Assembly: GCA_947492175.1 (NCBI GenBank)
Contig: CANLMQ010000004.1
Coordinates: 1-64,000, forward strand
Direction of reading: 5' to 3'
DNA: 64,000 nt
Origin: an uncultured Draconibacterium sp.
GTDB lineage: Bacteria; Bacteroidota; Bacteroidia; Bacteroidales; Prolixibacteraceae
In this document: positions 26,160-35,118 of the stretch, piece by piece
How the letters are laid out: each line of letters opens with the position of its first letter
How positions within the stretch are numbered: position 1 is the first letter of the stretch
Notes under the pieces: generated by a model
Told to the model about the DNA's origin: nothing
What the model saw: the letters and a program-made list of their open reading frames with translations, nothing else
The model's database searches: none
Position numbers and translations under genes: made by a program

Positions 26160-27984
26160 TCCAGTTATCAATGCCCGTTTTTAACGCATTTTTGTAATTC
26201 TCCTCGCCTTCTGAGTAAATCTTGTTATCCACTTGTTTAATATCTTCTTCGTTTGTGCGGTTATATCGAATAGGAGGATTATTGTTGGTGCAGAACAAAT
26301 AGTTGTCCTCTACCAGGTTGGTAGTTGCCCTGTGAAAACGGAGCGGCGATTTGGCAATATTATAAATCAGGTTACCGGCAACAACAACATCGGTAGTTCC
26401 CTCGTCTAAAAACATTCCGTTGCTTTCGGCTCGTCCGGCATTTATCTTTACATCGTGAATGCAGTTGTTTACCAATTTGCTGCCGGGCTGTAATCCCAGC
26501 ATATAAATTCCGCCGCCATCGCTTAAAACATTCAGAACATGATGAATATGGTTTCCTTCGATCAGGTTATCGCGGCAAGGTGTTGGCTCCGGACTCCACA
26601 TCCAGCCAATTGAAATACCGGTATAAGGCAAATCAAACACTTTGTTATTTTTAATGCTTGTTTCTGCAGTTAAGCCGCACCAGATACCAACCGCTCCGTA
26701 AAACTGCCCGCCACAATCAGTTACAACACAATTTTCAATGGTATTTCCAAGTGCAACATCTTCGGGTGTTTCCTTCCACCAGACATTTCTTCCAACCAAA
26801 CGGTCGCGCCCCTCGCCTATCATAATGCCATTTCCCGAAATATCGATAAATTCCGAATTTTTCACAGAACAGTTTTTGCATCCTGTGGCAAACCATAAAC
26901 CCGAAGTTCCCAGGTTTTCGAAAGCACAGTTATTGAATACAATATTTTCAGCCCATTCAGCATTTATTGCTGCCGGAACAACCGACCAGCCTTGTTCTGA
27001 AGGACGGGAATCGAAGAAGCAGGCTTGTACTCCGCAATAACCCATGGCGGGAATTTGCCAGGCACAATGCTGAAATGTTATTCCATCGAACCAGATATTC
27101 TTCACTGGATTATTCTTATCGCCTTCTATACGAATTAAACCTTCCGATACCGGAACCACAATTTGTAGAAATTCGGGCGAAGTATTTCCGGGAAGCTTCA
27201 GATATACTTTTTCTTTATCCTGATCAAAATACCATTCGTAATCAGCATCCAGAAAAGCCAGGTCGTTTTCAAGGAAATAGCGCGGATCTTTTTCCCAGTT
27301 ATCAAGATTAAAAAAATCAGGAACTTTGGCTCCAATGGAATCAACCGCAGTAAGTTGAAGTCTGTTTTCGTCAATTTCTTTTATCCCAATTCTTGATATC
27401 GACCAATCGTGCAACAAAACCAGTTCGGTATCTTCCGTTTTTTCAATAACCGGAAACTCATCCTTTTCAAAAAAGAAATTTGTCCGACGGTCTTCTCCAA
27501 CTTTCTTTACCCTCAAATAATCACTGTTCGGATATCGCGCCCGTATTGCCCGTTTCCCCCCAACAAACAATTCGCGAGGAGCCTTTCCGGTGTTTAAATC
27601 AGTTTCCCAAAGACCTTCTTCATTTTTCTTCCAGCCTTCTATTACTTGTCCCCCCGAAATAACCGGATGCGCTTCGGTTTCGGCTTTAAAAACTACCCTT
27701 ATCGAACTGTTATTAAAATCAAAAGAATTAAATACAACAGGATTTTTTATTTCATAAAAACCATCTGCCAGCCAAATTGTACGGTCTTGTACACTGTCTT
27801 TCTGAATAGAATTTGAAACAGCTTCCCTGGCTTTTTCAATGGTCTGAAAAGGCATTTCTTTACTTCCTGAATTTGTATCATTCCCATTTGGGGAAACATA
27901 AAATTCGGTCTCTACAGAAGTACATGCCAACTGAAACAGAAAAGCATTTAAAACAAAAATCCGGAAGAAAAAATTTGTAATCAT
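26152..27984 (-). CDS. Right-handed beta-helix lipoprotein, putative glycoside hydrolase/lyase
   Basis: 610 residues. Signal peptide with lipobox QLACT (Cys near residue 21), immediately followed by FYVSPNGNDTNSGSKEMPFQ, the usual opening of secreted pectin-active beta-helix proteins. RAIRARYPNSDY follows near residue 150, and the C-terminal half is rich in parallel beta-helix turns (NNCAFENLGTSGLWF, KNSEFIDISGNGIMIGEG, GNHIHHVLNVLSDGGGIYML). The layout resembles GH141-type fucosidases/xylanases and related pectin-degradation proteins, but the catalytic acids cannot be fixed by eye. It probably acts on plant-type polysaccharide. It is followed by an overlapping RNase H-like gene. Confidence 0.72.
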   Translation of the reverse strand: MITNFFFRIFVLNAFLFQLACTSVETEFYVSPNGNDTNSGSKEMPFQTIEKAREAVSNSIQKDSVQDRTIWLADGFYEIKNPVVFNSFDFNNSSIRVVFKAETEAHPVISGGQVIEGWKKNEEGLWETDLNTGKAPRELFVGGKRAIRARYPNSDYLRVKKVGEDRRTNFFFEKDEFPVIEKTEDTELVLLHDWSISRIGIKEIDENRLQLTAVDSIGAKVPDFFNLDNWEKDPRYFLENDLAFLDADYEWYFDQDKEKVYLKLPGNTSPEFLQIVVPVSEGLIRIEGDKNNPVKNIWFDGITFQHCAWQIPAMGYCGVQACFFDSRPSEQGWSVVPAAINAEWAENIVFNNCAFENLGTSGLWFATGCKNCSVKNSEFIDISGNGIMIGEGRDRLVGRNVWWKETPEDVALGNTIENCVVTDCGGQFYGAVGIWCGLTAETSIKNNKVFDLPYTGISIGWMWSPEPTPCRDNLIEGNHIHHVLNVLSDGGGIYMLGLQPGSKLVNNCIHDVKINAGRAESNGMFLDEGTTDVVVAGNLIYNIAKSPLRFHRATTNLVEDNYLFCTNNNPPIRYNRTNEEDIKQVDNKIYSEGEENYKNALKTGIDNWNE

Positions 27985-28136
27985 CTGGTTTAGATTTTAG
28001 AGTTGATTCAGATTTTAAAAATACCTGATTTTATTAAATATTAAAACCTTTGGCCATAAATAACGCTTCGAACAAAACCCTTTTCCAAACGTTATTCTAG
28101 CGGTCACAAGACTTATAAAGTCGGAAAATATTTTAT

Positions 28137-30548
28137 ATGATTATTGGAAAAACTGAATTAACAACCAACCAACAAATATCTACTAAAGAAGCAATAGAAG
28201 ATTATTATACAGCTTATTTAAGCAGGCAGCTTAGTGTATTGGGACGCCGCGAAGTACATAACGGACGGGCGCATTTTGGCATTTTTGGCGATGGAAAAGA
28301 AGTAGCACAAATTTCCTATGCCAAAACTTTTCGCAAAGGAGACTGGCGCTCAGGATATTACCGCGACCAGACTTTCATGCTCGCCCTTGGTTTGCTTCAG
28401 CCCGAAGAATTCTTTTCGATGATTTACGGCGATACAGATGAAGAAATTAATCCTTCAACAGCCGGCCGTAATTTCAACAATCATTTCAGCACCCGAAACA
28501 TCAGCGATGAAGGTGAAATTAAAAACCTTGCTTCGCAATACAACTCGGCCTCCGATATTTCGTCAACTGCCGGACAAATTCCTCGTTTGCTGGGAATGGC
28601 ACAAGCGTCGAAAATTGTTCGCCGGCAACCTGAATTACAAAAGGATTTAAACAACAATGTTACAGGAAATGAAGTAGCATTCGGGAGTATTGGCGAAGCA
28701 AGCACGTCGGAAGGAATTTTCCTGGAAACCATAAACGCTGCCGGTGTTATGCAGGTTCCCCTTGCGGTAGCTGTTTACGACGATGGTTTTGGAATTAGTG
28801 TCCCCATTGAATTACAAACTACAAAATCGAGTATCTCGGAAGCATTAAAAGGTTTTGAGAAAGAGGCCGACACAAACGGGATTAAAATAATGAAATGCAA
28901 AGGCTGGGACTACCCCGGTCTGATTAAAACATTTCAGGAAGGAATCGACCTTTGCCGGAAAACACATACACCGGTTTTGTTTCATATTTATGAAGTTACC
29001 CAACCACAGGGCCATTCAACATCGGGCTCGCACGAGCGTTATAAAACAAAAGAACGCCTTGCCTGGGAAAATGAATACGACAGTATTAACCAAATGCGCC
29101 TTTGGCTTCTGAAAACCGGAATAGCTGACGAAGACCTGTTAGCTGAAATTGAAAAATCAGCCAGGAAAAAAGCAAAAGAAGCTAAAAATAAAGCCTGGAA
29201 AAATTATACCGATGGTTTTAATAAGGAACGGGAAGCATTAAAAGAGATATTAAATAGACTCGATAAAAAAACGGATTTACAAAGCTTACGCCGATTTGAG
29301 AAAGTAACTAAAAAGATTTTCCCCACAAGAAGGTCGCATGTGAGTTTTGCAAAACGTTTAAACCTGGAAATTCATTTAATTCCTGATCTGCAAAAAGAAC
29401 GCACCGACCTGCAAGCCTGGATAAAGAATTTTGAGGCTCGAACCGCCGGATTTTATAACAGTAATTTGTACCGAACAGGTAAAGACTCTGCGCTGAATGT
29501 TGAAAGTAAGCAGGTAATTTACGATGACAATTCGGAGTTTGTTAACGGATCGCAAGTGGTTAATAAGAATTTTGATGTTTTGTTTTCTAAATATCCGAAC
29601 CTGGTAACTTTTGGCGAAGATACCGGGAAACTTGGAGGAGTAAACCAGGGGATGAAAGGGATGCAGGCAAAGTATGGAATTGAGCGTGTTTCGGATACCG
29701 GAATTCGTGAGGCAACTATAATCGGACAGGGAATTGGCCTTGCTATGAGAGGATTTCGCCCTATTGCAGAAATACAATATTTGGATTACCTGATATATGC
29801 GCAGTCGCAGTTGAGCGACGATCTGGCATCGCTTCAATACCGTACCAAAGGAAAACAAGCTGCACCACTTATTATTCGAACCCGCGGACATCAGTTACAG
29901 GGAATATGGCATGCCGGTTCTCCAATGCAAATGTTACTGGGCTCGTTACGGGGAATGTACTTATGTGTGCCGCGGAACCTCACCCAGGCCGCAGGTTTTT
30001 ACAATACACTTCTTGAAAGCAACGACCCGGCTCTCGTTATTGAACCATTAAAAGGATACAATGTAAAAGAAAAACTTCCGGCCAACCATGGTGAATACAA
30101 AATACCGCTTGGCATGCCGGAAATAATGTGCGAGGGCACTGATGTTACCGTAGTTACCTACGCATGGAATGTACATCATGCAGTAAAAGCAGCAAAATTG
30201 TTACAGGATTTCAAGGGAATTTCAATTGAAGTTATTGATGTACAAACTTTAATGCCTTTCGATGTCAACCATGTAATTCTGGAATCGGTAAAAAAGACCA
30301 ACAAGGTAATTTTTATGGATGAAGACGTACCTGGAGGTGCAAGTGCTTACATGATGCAAAAAGTAATGGAAGAACAAAAAGCTTTTGATTACCTCGACAC
30401 CGCACCCCGAACACTTTCAGCTATGGAACACCGCCCTGCATATGGTATTGATGGTGAATATTTTTCGAAACCCAATGTTGAACGTCTGTTCAGAACGGTA
30501 TACGAAATGATGCGAGAAGTTGAACCACAAAGATTTCCGGAATTATAA
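28137..30548 (+). CDS. Fused 2-oxoacid dehydrogenase E1 alpha/beta (branched-chain type)
   Basis: 803 residues, E1 alpha and beta joined in one chain. The N-terminal half binds thiamine diphosphate: YRDQTFMLALG, VAFGSIGEASTSEGIFLETINAAGV and the VYDDGFGISVP loop. The C-terminal half (about 470-803) is the beta subunit: LVTFGEDTGKLGGVNQGMKG, DTGIREATIIGQGIGLAMRG, VIDVQTLMPFD and KVIFMDEDVPGGA. It decarboxylates a 2-oxoacid, most likely branched-chain or pyruvate-like, and passes the acyl group to a lipoyl E2 that is not in the window. Fused E1 of this kind is common in Bacteroidota. No neighbour refines the substrate. Confidence 0.9.
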   Translation: MIIGKTELTTNQQISTKEAIEDYYTAYLSRQLSVLGRREVHNGRAHFGIFGDGKEVAQISYAKTFRKGDWRSGYYRDQTFMLALGLLQPEEFFSMIYGDTDEEINPSTAGRNFNNHFSTRNISDEGEIKNLASQYNSASDISSTAGQIPRLLGMAQASKIVRRQPELQKDLNNNVTGNEVAFGSIGEASTSEGIFLETINAAGVMQVPLAVAVYDDGFGISVPIELQTTKSSISEALKGFEKEADTNGIKIMKCKGWDYPGLIKTFQEGIDLCRKTHTPVLFHIYEVTQPQGHSTSGSHERYKTKERLAWENEYDSINQMRLWLLKTGIADEDLLAEIEKSARKKAKEAKNKAWKNYTDGFNKEREALKEILNRLDKKTDLQSLRRFEKVTKKIFPTRRSHVSFAKRLNLEIHLIPDLQKERTDLQAWIKNFEARTAGFYNSNLYRTGKDSALNVESKQVIYDDNSEFVNGSQVVNKNFDVLFSKYPNLVTFGEDTGKLGGVNQGMKGMQAKYGIERVSDTGIREATIIGQGIGLAMRGFRPIAEIQYLDYLIYAQSQLSDDLASLQYRTKGKQAAPLIIRTRGHQLQGIWHAGSPMQMLLGSLRGMYLCVPRNLTQAAGFYNTLLESNDPALVIEPLKGYNVKEKLPANHGEYKIPLGMPEIMCEGTDVTVVTYAWNVHHAVKAAKLLQDFKGISIEVIDVQTLMPFDVNHVILESVKKTNKVIFMDEDVPGGASAYMMQKVMEEQKAFDYLDTAPRTLSAMEHRPAYGIDGEYFSKPNVERLFRTVYEMMREVEPQRFPEL

Positions 30549-30560
30549 AAAAGTTATTGA

Positions 30561-30594
30561 TTTGTAATGATCTTCTCAAAATATTTTAATTTTG
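30561..30594 (+). promoter_or_regulatory. Candidate promoter before the GH92 gene
   Basis: TTTG at 30561-30564 and TAATTTTG at 30587-30594 (22-bp spacer) match the -33/-7 pair. The hairpin at 30608-30641 would lie at the very 5' end of this transcript, so either the hairpin is only the E1 terminator or the leader is attenuated. Confidence 0.4.
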
Positions 30595-30607
30595 TACTGA
30601 TCAACTA

Positions 30608-30641
30608 AAATGGACTTATTGTGTAAGTCCATTTGTTTTTT
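30608..30641 (+). terminator. Terminator after the E1 gene, or GH92 leader hairpin
   Basis: AAATGGACTTA (30608-30618) pairs perfectly with TAAGTCCATTT (30624-30634) around TTGTG, followed by gTTTTTT. It is 60 bp after the E1 stop and 20 bp before the GH92 start. Confidence 0.82.
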
Positions 30642-30660
30642 ATAACGAAAATATTTAATA

Positions 30661-32964
30661 ATGAAACTGTTATCTACTTTAATACTGCTCACCTTATTTA
30701 TAGGATGTACCACATCTACGCATAATAAACATGAGCAAAATTCGGATGTGGTTAAGCTTACTGATCTGGTAAACCCGTTAATGGGAACCGATTCCGAGTT
30801 TAAACTTTCGAACGGAAATACTTATCCGGCAATAGCGCGTCCCTGGGGAATGAATTTCTGGACACCCCAAACCGGAAAAATGGGTGACGGTTGGTGTTAT
30901 GGTTACGATCATTACAAAATTCGCGGATTTAAACAAACACACCAACCCAGTCCGTGGATTAATGATTACGCGGCATTTTCGCTAATGCCGGTAACAGGAG
31001 AACTAAAATTCGATGAGAATGAACGTGCTTCGTGGTTTTCGCATAAAGCAGAAACAGCCAAACCACACTATTATAAAGTGTATCTGGCCGACTACGATGT
31101 TACTACTGAATTTACGCCTACCGACCGTGCTGTATCTTTTCGTTTTACTTTCCCCGAAAACGAAAAATCATATATCCTGCTTGATGGATTTTATGGTGGT
31201 TCGATGGTAAAAATTATTCCCGAAGAAAGAAAAATAATTGGTTACTGCCAGAACAACCACGGCGGTGTTCCGGCTAATTTCAAAAACCATTTTGTAGCTG
31301 TTTTCGACAAAGATTTTGAAGTAAGCAAAACCTGGAAAGACGGAGAACTACAAAATTCAAAAGAAGCCGAAAGTTTCCATGTGGGTGGAATTGTTGGTTT
31401 TAAAACAAAAAAAGGCGAAGAGGTGAATGTAAAAATAGCTTCGTCGTTTATTAGTCTGGAACAAGCAGAGTTAAACCTTAAAAGAGAAATTGGAAATAGA
31501 ACATTTGACGAAATAAAAAACGAAGGTGAAGCCATTTGGGAAAAGGAACTTTCGAAAATTAAGGTAGAAGGCGGAACCGAAGCCGAACAAAAAACATTTT
31601 ATTCGTGTTTGTACCGCACCTTGCTGTTCCCTCGTAAATTTCACGAGATAAATGCAAACGACGAAATTGTTCACTACAGTCCATATAACGGCAAGGTATT
31701 GCCAGGTTATATGTTTACCGACAATGGTTTCTGGGATACATTCCGTGCTGTTTTCCCCTTCTTCACATTGATGTACCCTGAGTTGAATTCGCAAATTATG
31801 CAGGGTTTGGTAAATACTTACAATGAAAGCGGGTGGCTGCCAGAATGGGCCAGTCCCGGTCACCGTGGTTGTATGATCGGATCAAACTCGGCCTCATTAA
31901 TTGCCGATTCTTATTTAAAAGGAATCAGAGGTTACGACATTGAAACACTTTATGAGGCTATAATTAAAAACACAAAAGGTTATATGGAAGAAGTAACTTC
32001 GGTTGGACGTTACGGCGCGGAGTATTATAACAAACTGGGTTATGTTCCATACAACGTTGGAGTAAATGAAAATACTGCCAGAACGCTGGAATATGCTTAT
32101 GCCGATTATTGTATCTGGAAACTGGCACAGGAACTGGGAAAACCTCAGGAAGAGATTGATCTTTTCAAAAAACGTGCACGCAATTTCCACAATGTATTTG
32201 ATTCTGAAAGCAAGCTTATGCGCGGTAAAAATGAAAACGGAACATTCCAAACGCCATTTAGTCCATACAAATGGGGCGATGCTTTTACAGAAGGAAACAG
32301 TTGGCATTATACCTGGAGTGTATTTCAGGATATTGAAGGATTAAAACAACTAATGGGGGGCAACGACAATTTTGTGGCCATGCTCGATTCTGTTTTTGTT
32401 GTTCCACCTGTTTTCGACGAATCGTATTACGGCCAGGTAATTCATGAAATACGCGAAATGCAGATTGCCGGTATGGGTAATTATGCACATGGAAACCAGC
32501 CAATTCAGCACATGATTTACTTGTACAACTATTCCACTCAGCCCTGGAAAGCACAAAAACACGTGCGCGAGGTACTCGACAAACTGTATTCTTATCAGGC
32601 TGACGGATATTGCGGAGATGAAGACAACGGACAGACTTCGGCTTGGTATGTTTTTAGCTCAATGGGATTCTACCCTGTATGCCCGGGTACCGACGAATAT
32701 GTTTTCGGATCGCCGGCATTCGATAAAATTACATTACAACTGGAAAACGGAAACCAATTTGTAATTAATGCCAAAAACAATTCAAAAGAGAATGTGTATG
32801 TTGATGCAATTCAACTAAACGGTGCAGTGCACGATAAAAACTTTATAAAGCATTCAACCATTTTGGATGGCGGGCAAATTACTTTTGATATGAACAGCAT
32901 CCCCAACAAAAAAAGAGGAAGCTCAAAAGAAAGCTACCCCTACTCCATGACCAACGAAGACTAA
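30661..32964 (+). CDS. GH92 alpha-mannosidase lipoprotein
   Basis: 767 residues. Lipoprotein signal with lipobox FIGCT (Cys16). GH92 features: N-terminal beta-sandwich LVNPLMGTDSEFKLSNGNTY followed by ARPWGMNFWTPQTG, catalytic barrel with LPEWASPGHRGCMIGSNSAS near residue 397, GDAFTEGNSWHYTW near residue 538, QMAGMGNYAHGNQP-like residues near 600 and the terminal TSAWYVFSSMGFYPVCPGTD near residue 660. GH92 enzymes are Ca-dependent inverting exo-alpha-mannosidases active on N-glycans, yeast mannan or related glycans. Together with GH20 and GH2 it fits glycoprotein-glycan use. Terminator follows. Confidence 0.95.
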   Translation: MKLLSTLILLTLFIGCTTSTHNKHEQNSDVVKLTDLVNPLMGTDSEFKLSNGNTYPAIARPWGMNFWTPQTGKMGDGWCYGYDHYKIRGFKQTHQPSPWINDYAAFSLMPVTGELKFDENERASWFSHKAETAKPHYYKVYLADYDVTTEFTPTDRAVSFRFTFPENEKSYILLDGFYGGSMVKIIPEERKIIGYCQNNHGGVPANFKNHFVAVFDKDFEVSKTWKDGELQNSKEAESFHVGGIVGFKTKKGEEVNVKIASSFISLEQAELNLKREIGNRTFDEIKNEGEAIWEKELSKIKVEGGTEAEQKTFYSCLYRTLLFPRKFHEINANDEIVHYSPYNGKVLPGYMFTDNGFWDTFRAVFPFFTLMYPELNSQIMQGLVNTYNESGWLPEWASPGHRGCMIGSNSASLIADSYLKGIRGYDIETLYEAIIKNTKGYMEEVTSVGRYGAEYYNKLGYVPYNVGVNENTARTLEYAYADYCIWKLAQELGKPQEEIDLFKKRARNFHNVFDSESKLMRGKNENGTFQTPFSPYKWGDAFTEGNSWHYTWSVFQDIEGLKQLMGGNDNFVAMLDSVFVVPPVFDESYYGQVIHEIREMQIAGMGNYAHGNQPIQHMIYLYNYSTQPWKAQKHVREVLDKLYSYQADGYCGDEDNGQTSAWYVFSSMGFYPVCPGTDEYVFGSPAFDKITLQLENGNQFVINAKNNSKENVYVDAIQLNGAVHDKNFIKHSTILDGGQITFDMNSIPNKKRGSSKESYPYSMTNED

Positions 32965-32988
32965 ACATCGATTTTTTTGATATACAAA

Positions 32989-33026
32989 AATGCCACCTGT
33001 GGATTTCGCAGGTGGCATTCTTTTTT
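32989..33026 (+). terminator. Terminator after the GH92 gene
   Basis: AATGCCACCTG (32989-32999) pairs perfectly with CAGGTGGCATT (33009-33019) around a 9-nt loop, then cTTTTTT. A strong intrinsic terminator 24 bp past the stop codon. Confidence 0.9.
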
Positions 33027-33223
33027 GTACTACTCTCCTTTCAACTCAAAAATCCCATATGAGTAGCAAGTATGTTTATTTTCAGAAGAGTTTAAGATTC
33101 TCTTTCAAACAAGAAGTTAATAAACTCAATTGTATAAAATTAATCTGGAACAAACTAATCAGAACCGAACTGTTCGGTATAAAACTGCGTTATAAGAAAT
33201 ATAAAACAATAAAAAATAGAACC

Positions 33224-33607
33224 ATGAAAAACAACATTGTAGGTTGGTTCGAAATTCCGGTTACAAACATGGAACGTGCTATTGCTTTTTACGAAGAGGT
33301 TTTTGATATTACTTTAGACCGAAACCAGATGGGACCACTTGACATGGCTTGGTTTCCGTATATTGAAGGAGCCTATGGATCCGGCGGTTCACTTGTATAC
33401 CATGAACAGTTTTATAAACCATCGGCTGATGGTGTTGTAGTTTACCTGACTGCTCTAACAGGAGATCTGGACAATGAGCTGGCAAAAGTAGAAGATGCAG
33501 GAGGCACAGTTCTTCAGCATAAGACTAAAATTTCTGACGAGCATGGTTTTATGGCCGTTATTCTGGATAGCGAGGGTAACAGAATTGCATTGCATTCGAG
33601 AGAATAA
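33224..33607 (+). CDS. VOC (glyoxalase-fold) protein
   Basis: 127 residues from the ATG at 33224. The frame is open upstream to 32990, but that stretch contains the GH92 terminator and codes an unlike, basic sequence, so it is rejected as N-terminus. The protein begins NIVGWFEIPVTNMERAIAFY, the classic vicinal oxygen chelate start (beta strand, then ERA.aFYe.vF), and ends VILDSEGNRIALHSRE. Members are small dimeric metal-dependent or antibiotic-binding proteins. Specific function unknown. Monocistronic. Confidence 0.85.
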   Translation: MKNNIVGWFEIPVTNMERAIAFYEEVFDITLDRNQMGPLDMAWFPYIEGAYGSGGSLVYHEQFYKPSADGVVVYLTALTGDLDNELAKVEDAGGTVLQHKTKISDEHGFMAVILDSEGNRIALHSRE

Positions 33608-33844
33608 TCCCCCTCGTGTTTTTAAAACTTTATTGCCCAATCAATATTCTCCGGCTAAACCGAAATTAACCGAAATTTCTTCCGATTTAATAATATACTG
33701 TATCTCATCTATTTGAGATGCACTTAATGAATTAAAACCTCCTTATTACATTTCGGAAACCAAATTTCTGTTTTCTTTGTATTACCCCAAACCAAAACAA
33801 CAGTGGTAATTCTGAAAATAAACAGAAAGAATAACATAAACTAT

Positions 33845-35071
33845 ATGAGAATCCTACATACTTCCGACTGGCACCTTGGGAAAAGGCTGGAGAATTTTCC
33901 GAGAATGGAGGAACAGCAAGTAATAATGCAAGAGATTTGCGAAATTGCAGATCAACAAAAAGTTGATGCCATTCTGGTTGCGGGCGATTTATTCGATACA
34001 TTTAATCCACCTACCGAAGCTGTTGACCTGTTTTATAGAACACTAAAAAAACTAACCAGAAATGGTACGCGGCCAGTGATTGCCATTGCCGGCAATCACG
34101 ATTCGCCCGACAGGATTGAAGCTCCCGATCCGCTGGCAAGGGAATGCGGAATAATTTTTGCAGGTTATCCCAACTCTGTGGTTCCTGTTTTTGAACTCGA
34201 TTCGGGATTAAAAATTATTCGAAGCAGCCAGGGTTTTGTGGAGATTAAACTTCCGGGAATCGATTCACATTTGCGCTTGTTACTAACTCCCTATGCCAAC
34301 GAATTTCGGTTAAAAACCTGTTTGGGAACCGAGAACCAGGAAGAAGAGCTTCGAAATGTACTTCAGCAAAACTGGCAAAATCTTGCAGACCAGTACTGCA
34401 ATAATCAGGGCATTAATATTTTAATGAGCCATTTGTTTGTAATAAAACAAGGCGATGAATTGCCCGAAGAACCCGAAGATGAAAAACCTATTCTGCATGT
34501 AGGAGGAGCACAGGCTGTTTTTACATCAAACATTCCCCGGCAAATACAATATGTCGCTTTGGGGCATTTACACCGAATGCACAGAGTTGATTCGCAACCT
34601 TGCCCGGTTTATTACAGTGGCAGTCCGCTGTCGTATAGTTTTGCTGAAACCAATCAACAAAAACAGGCACTTCTTATTGATATTGAACCGGGCAGTACTG
34701 CAAAAGTTACAGAAGTACAGTTAACCCGGGAAAAGAAATTGTTACGTAAACGTGCCGAAGGAATCGACGATGCACTCGAATGGCTAAACGAAAATCAGAA
34801 CTGCCTGGTTGAACTTACCATGGTTACAGAAACATTTCTTACTGCCGGAGAACGAAAACAACTTTCAAATGCGCACAACGGAATAATCACAATAATTCCG
34901 GAAGTACTCAATAAAAAAGAGCCGACTGCACAAAAGTCAAAAACTATCGATCTGAGTAAAAATATGGAAGAACTATTTAACGACTATTTTGAACACGCAA
35001 AAGGCCAAAAACCTAATGAGGAAATTAAACAACTTTTTGCGGAGATTTTATCTGAAACAGAGGGTGAATAA
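33845..35071 (+). CDS. sbcD: Exonuclease SbcD (Mre11-like)
   Basis: 408 residues from ATG 33845; the frame opens 14 codons earlier but the family begins MRILHTSDWHLGK. Calcineurin-like phosphoesterase motifs bind two metal ions: DWHLG (about 8-12), GDLFD (about 47), GNHDSP (about 81), NILMSHLFV (about 195) and GHLHRMH (about 243). Together with SbcC it forms the ATP-dependent nuclease complex that opens hairpins and protein-blocked DNA ends. It is 47 bp ahead of sbcC in one operon. Long palindromes and inverted repeats of this chromosome are natural substrates. Confidence 0.95.
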   Translation: MRILHTSDWHLGKRLENFPRMEEQQVIMQEICEIADQQKVDAILVAGDLFDTFNPPTEAVDLFYRTLKKLTRNGTRPVIAIAGNHDSPDRIEAPDPLARECGIIFAGYPNSVVPVFELDSGLKIIRSSQGFVEIKLPGIDSHLRLLLTPYANEFRLKTCLGTENQEEELRNVLQQNWQNLADQYCNNQGINILMSHLFVIKQGDELPEEPEDEKPILHVGGAQAVFTSNIPRQIQYVALGHLHRMHRVDSQPCPVYYSGSPLSYSFAETNQQKQALLIDIEPGSTAKVTEVQLTREKKLLRKRAEGIDDALEWLNENQNCLVELTMVTETFLTAGERKQLSNAHNGIITIIPEVLNKKEPTAQKSKTIDLSKNMEELFNDYFEHAKGQKPNEEIKQLFAEILSETEGE

Positions 35072-35118
35072 TAATCTGAGTTAATCAGTGCAATCCGTGG
35101 TGAAATAAAAACAACAAT

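Noticed and set aside
32990..33223. Upstream extension of the VOC protein
   Set aside because: The extension covers the GH92 terminator, is unlike VOC proteins, and the family start is at 33224.
33702..33719. Terminator before sbcD (ATCTCA/TGAGAT)
   Set aside because: Only a 6-bp stem, no T-run, and 95 bp from the previous stop codon.
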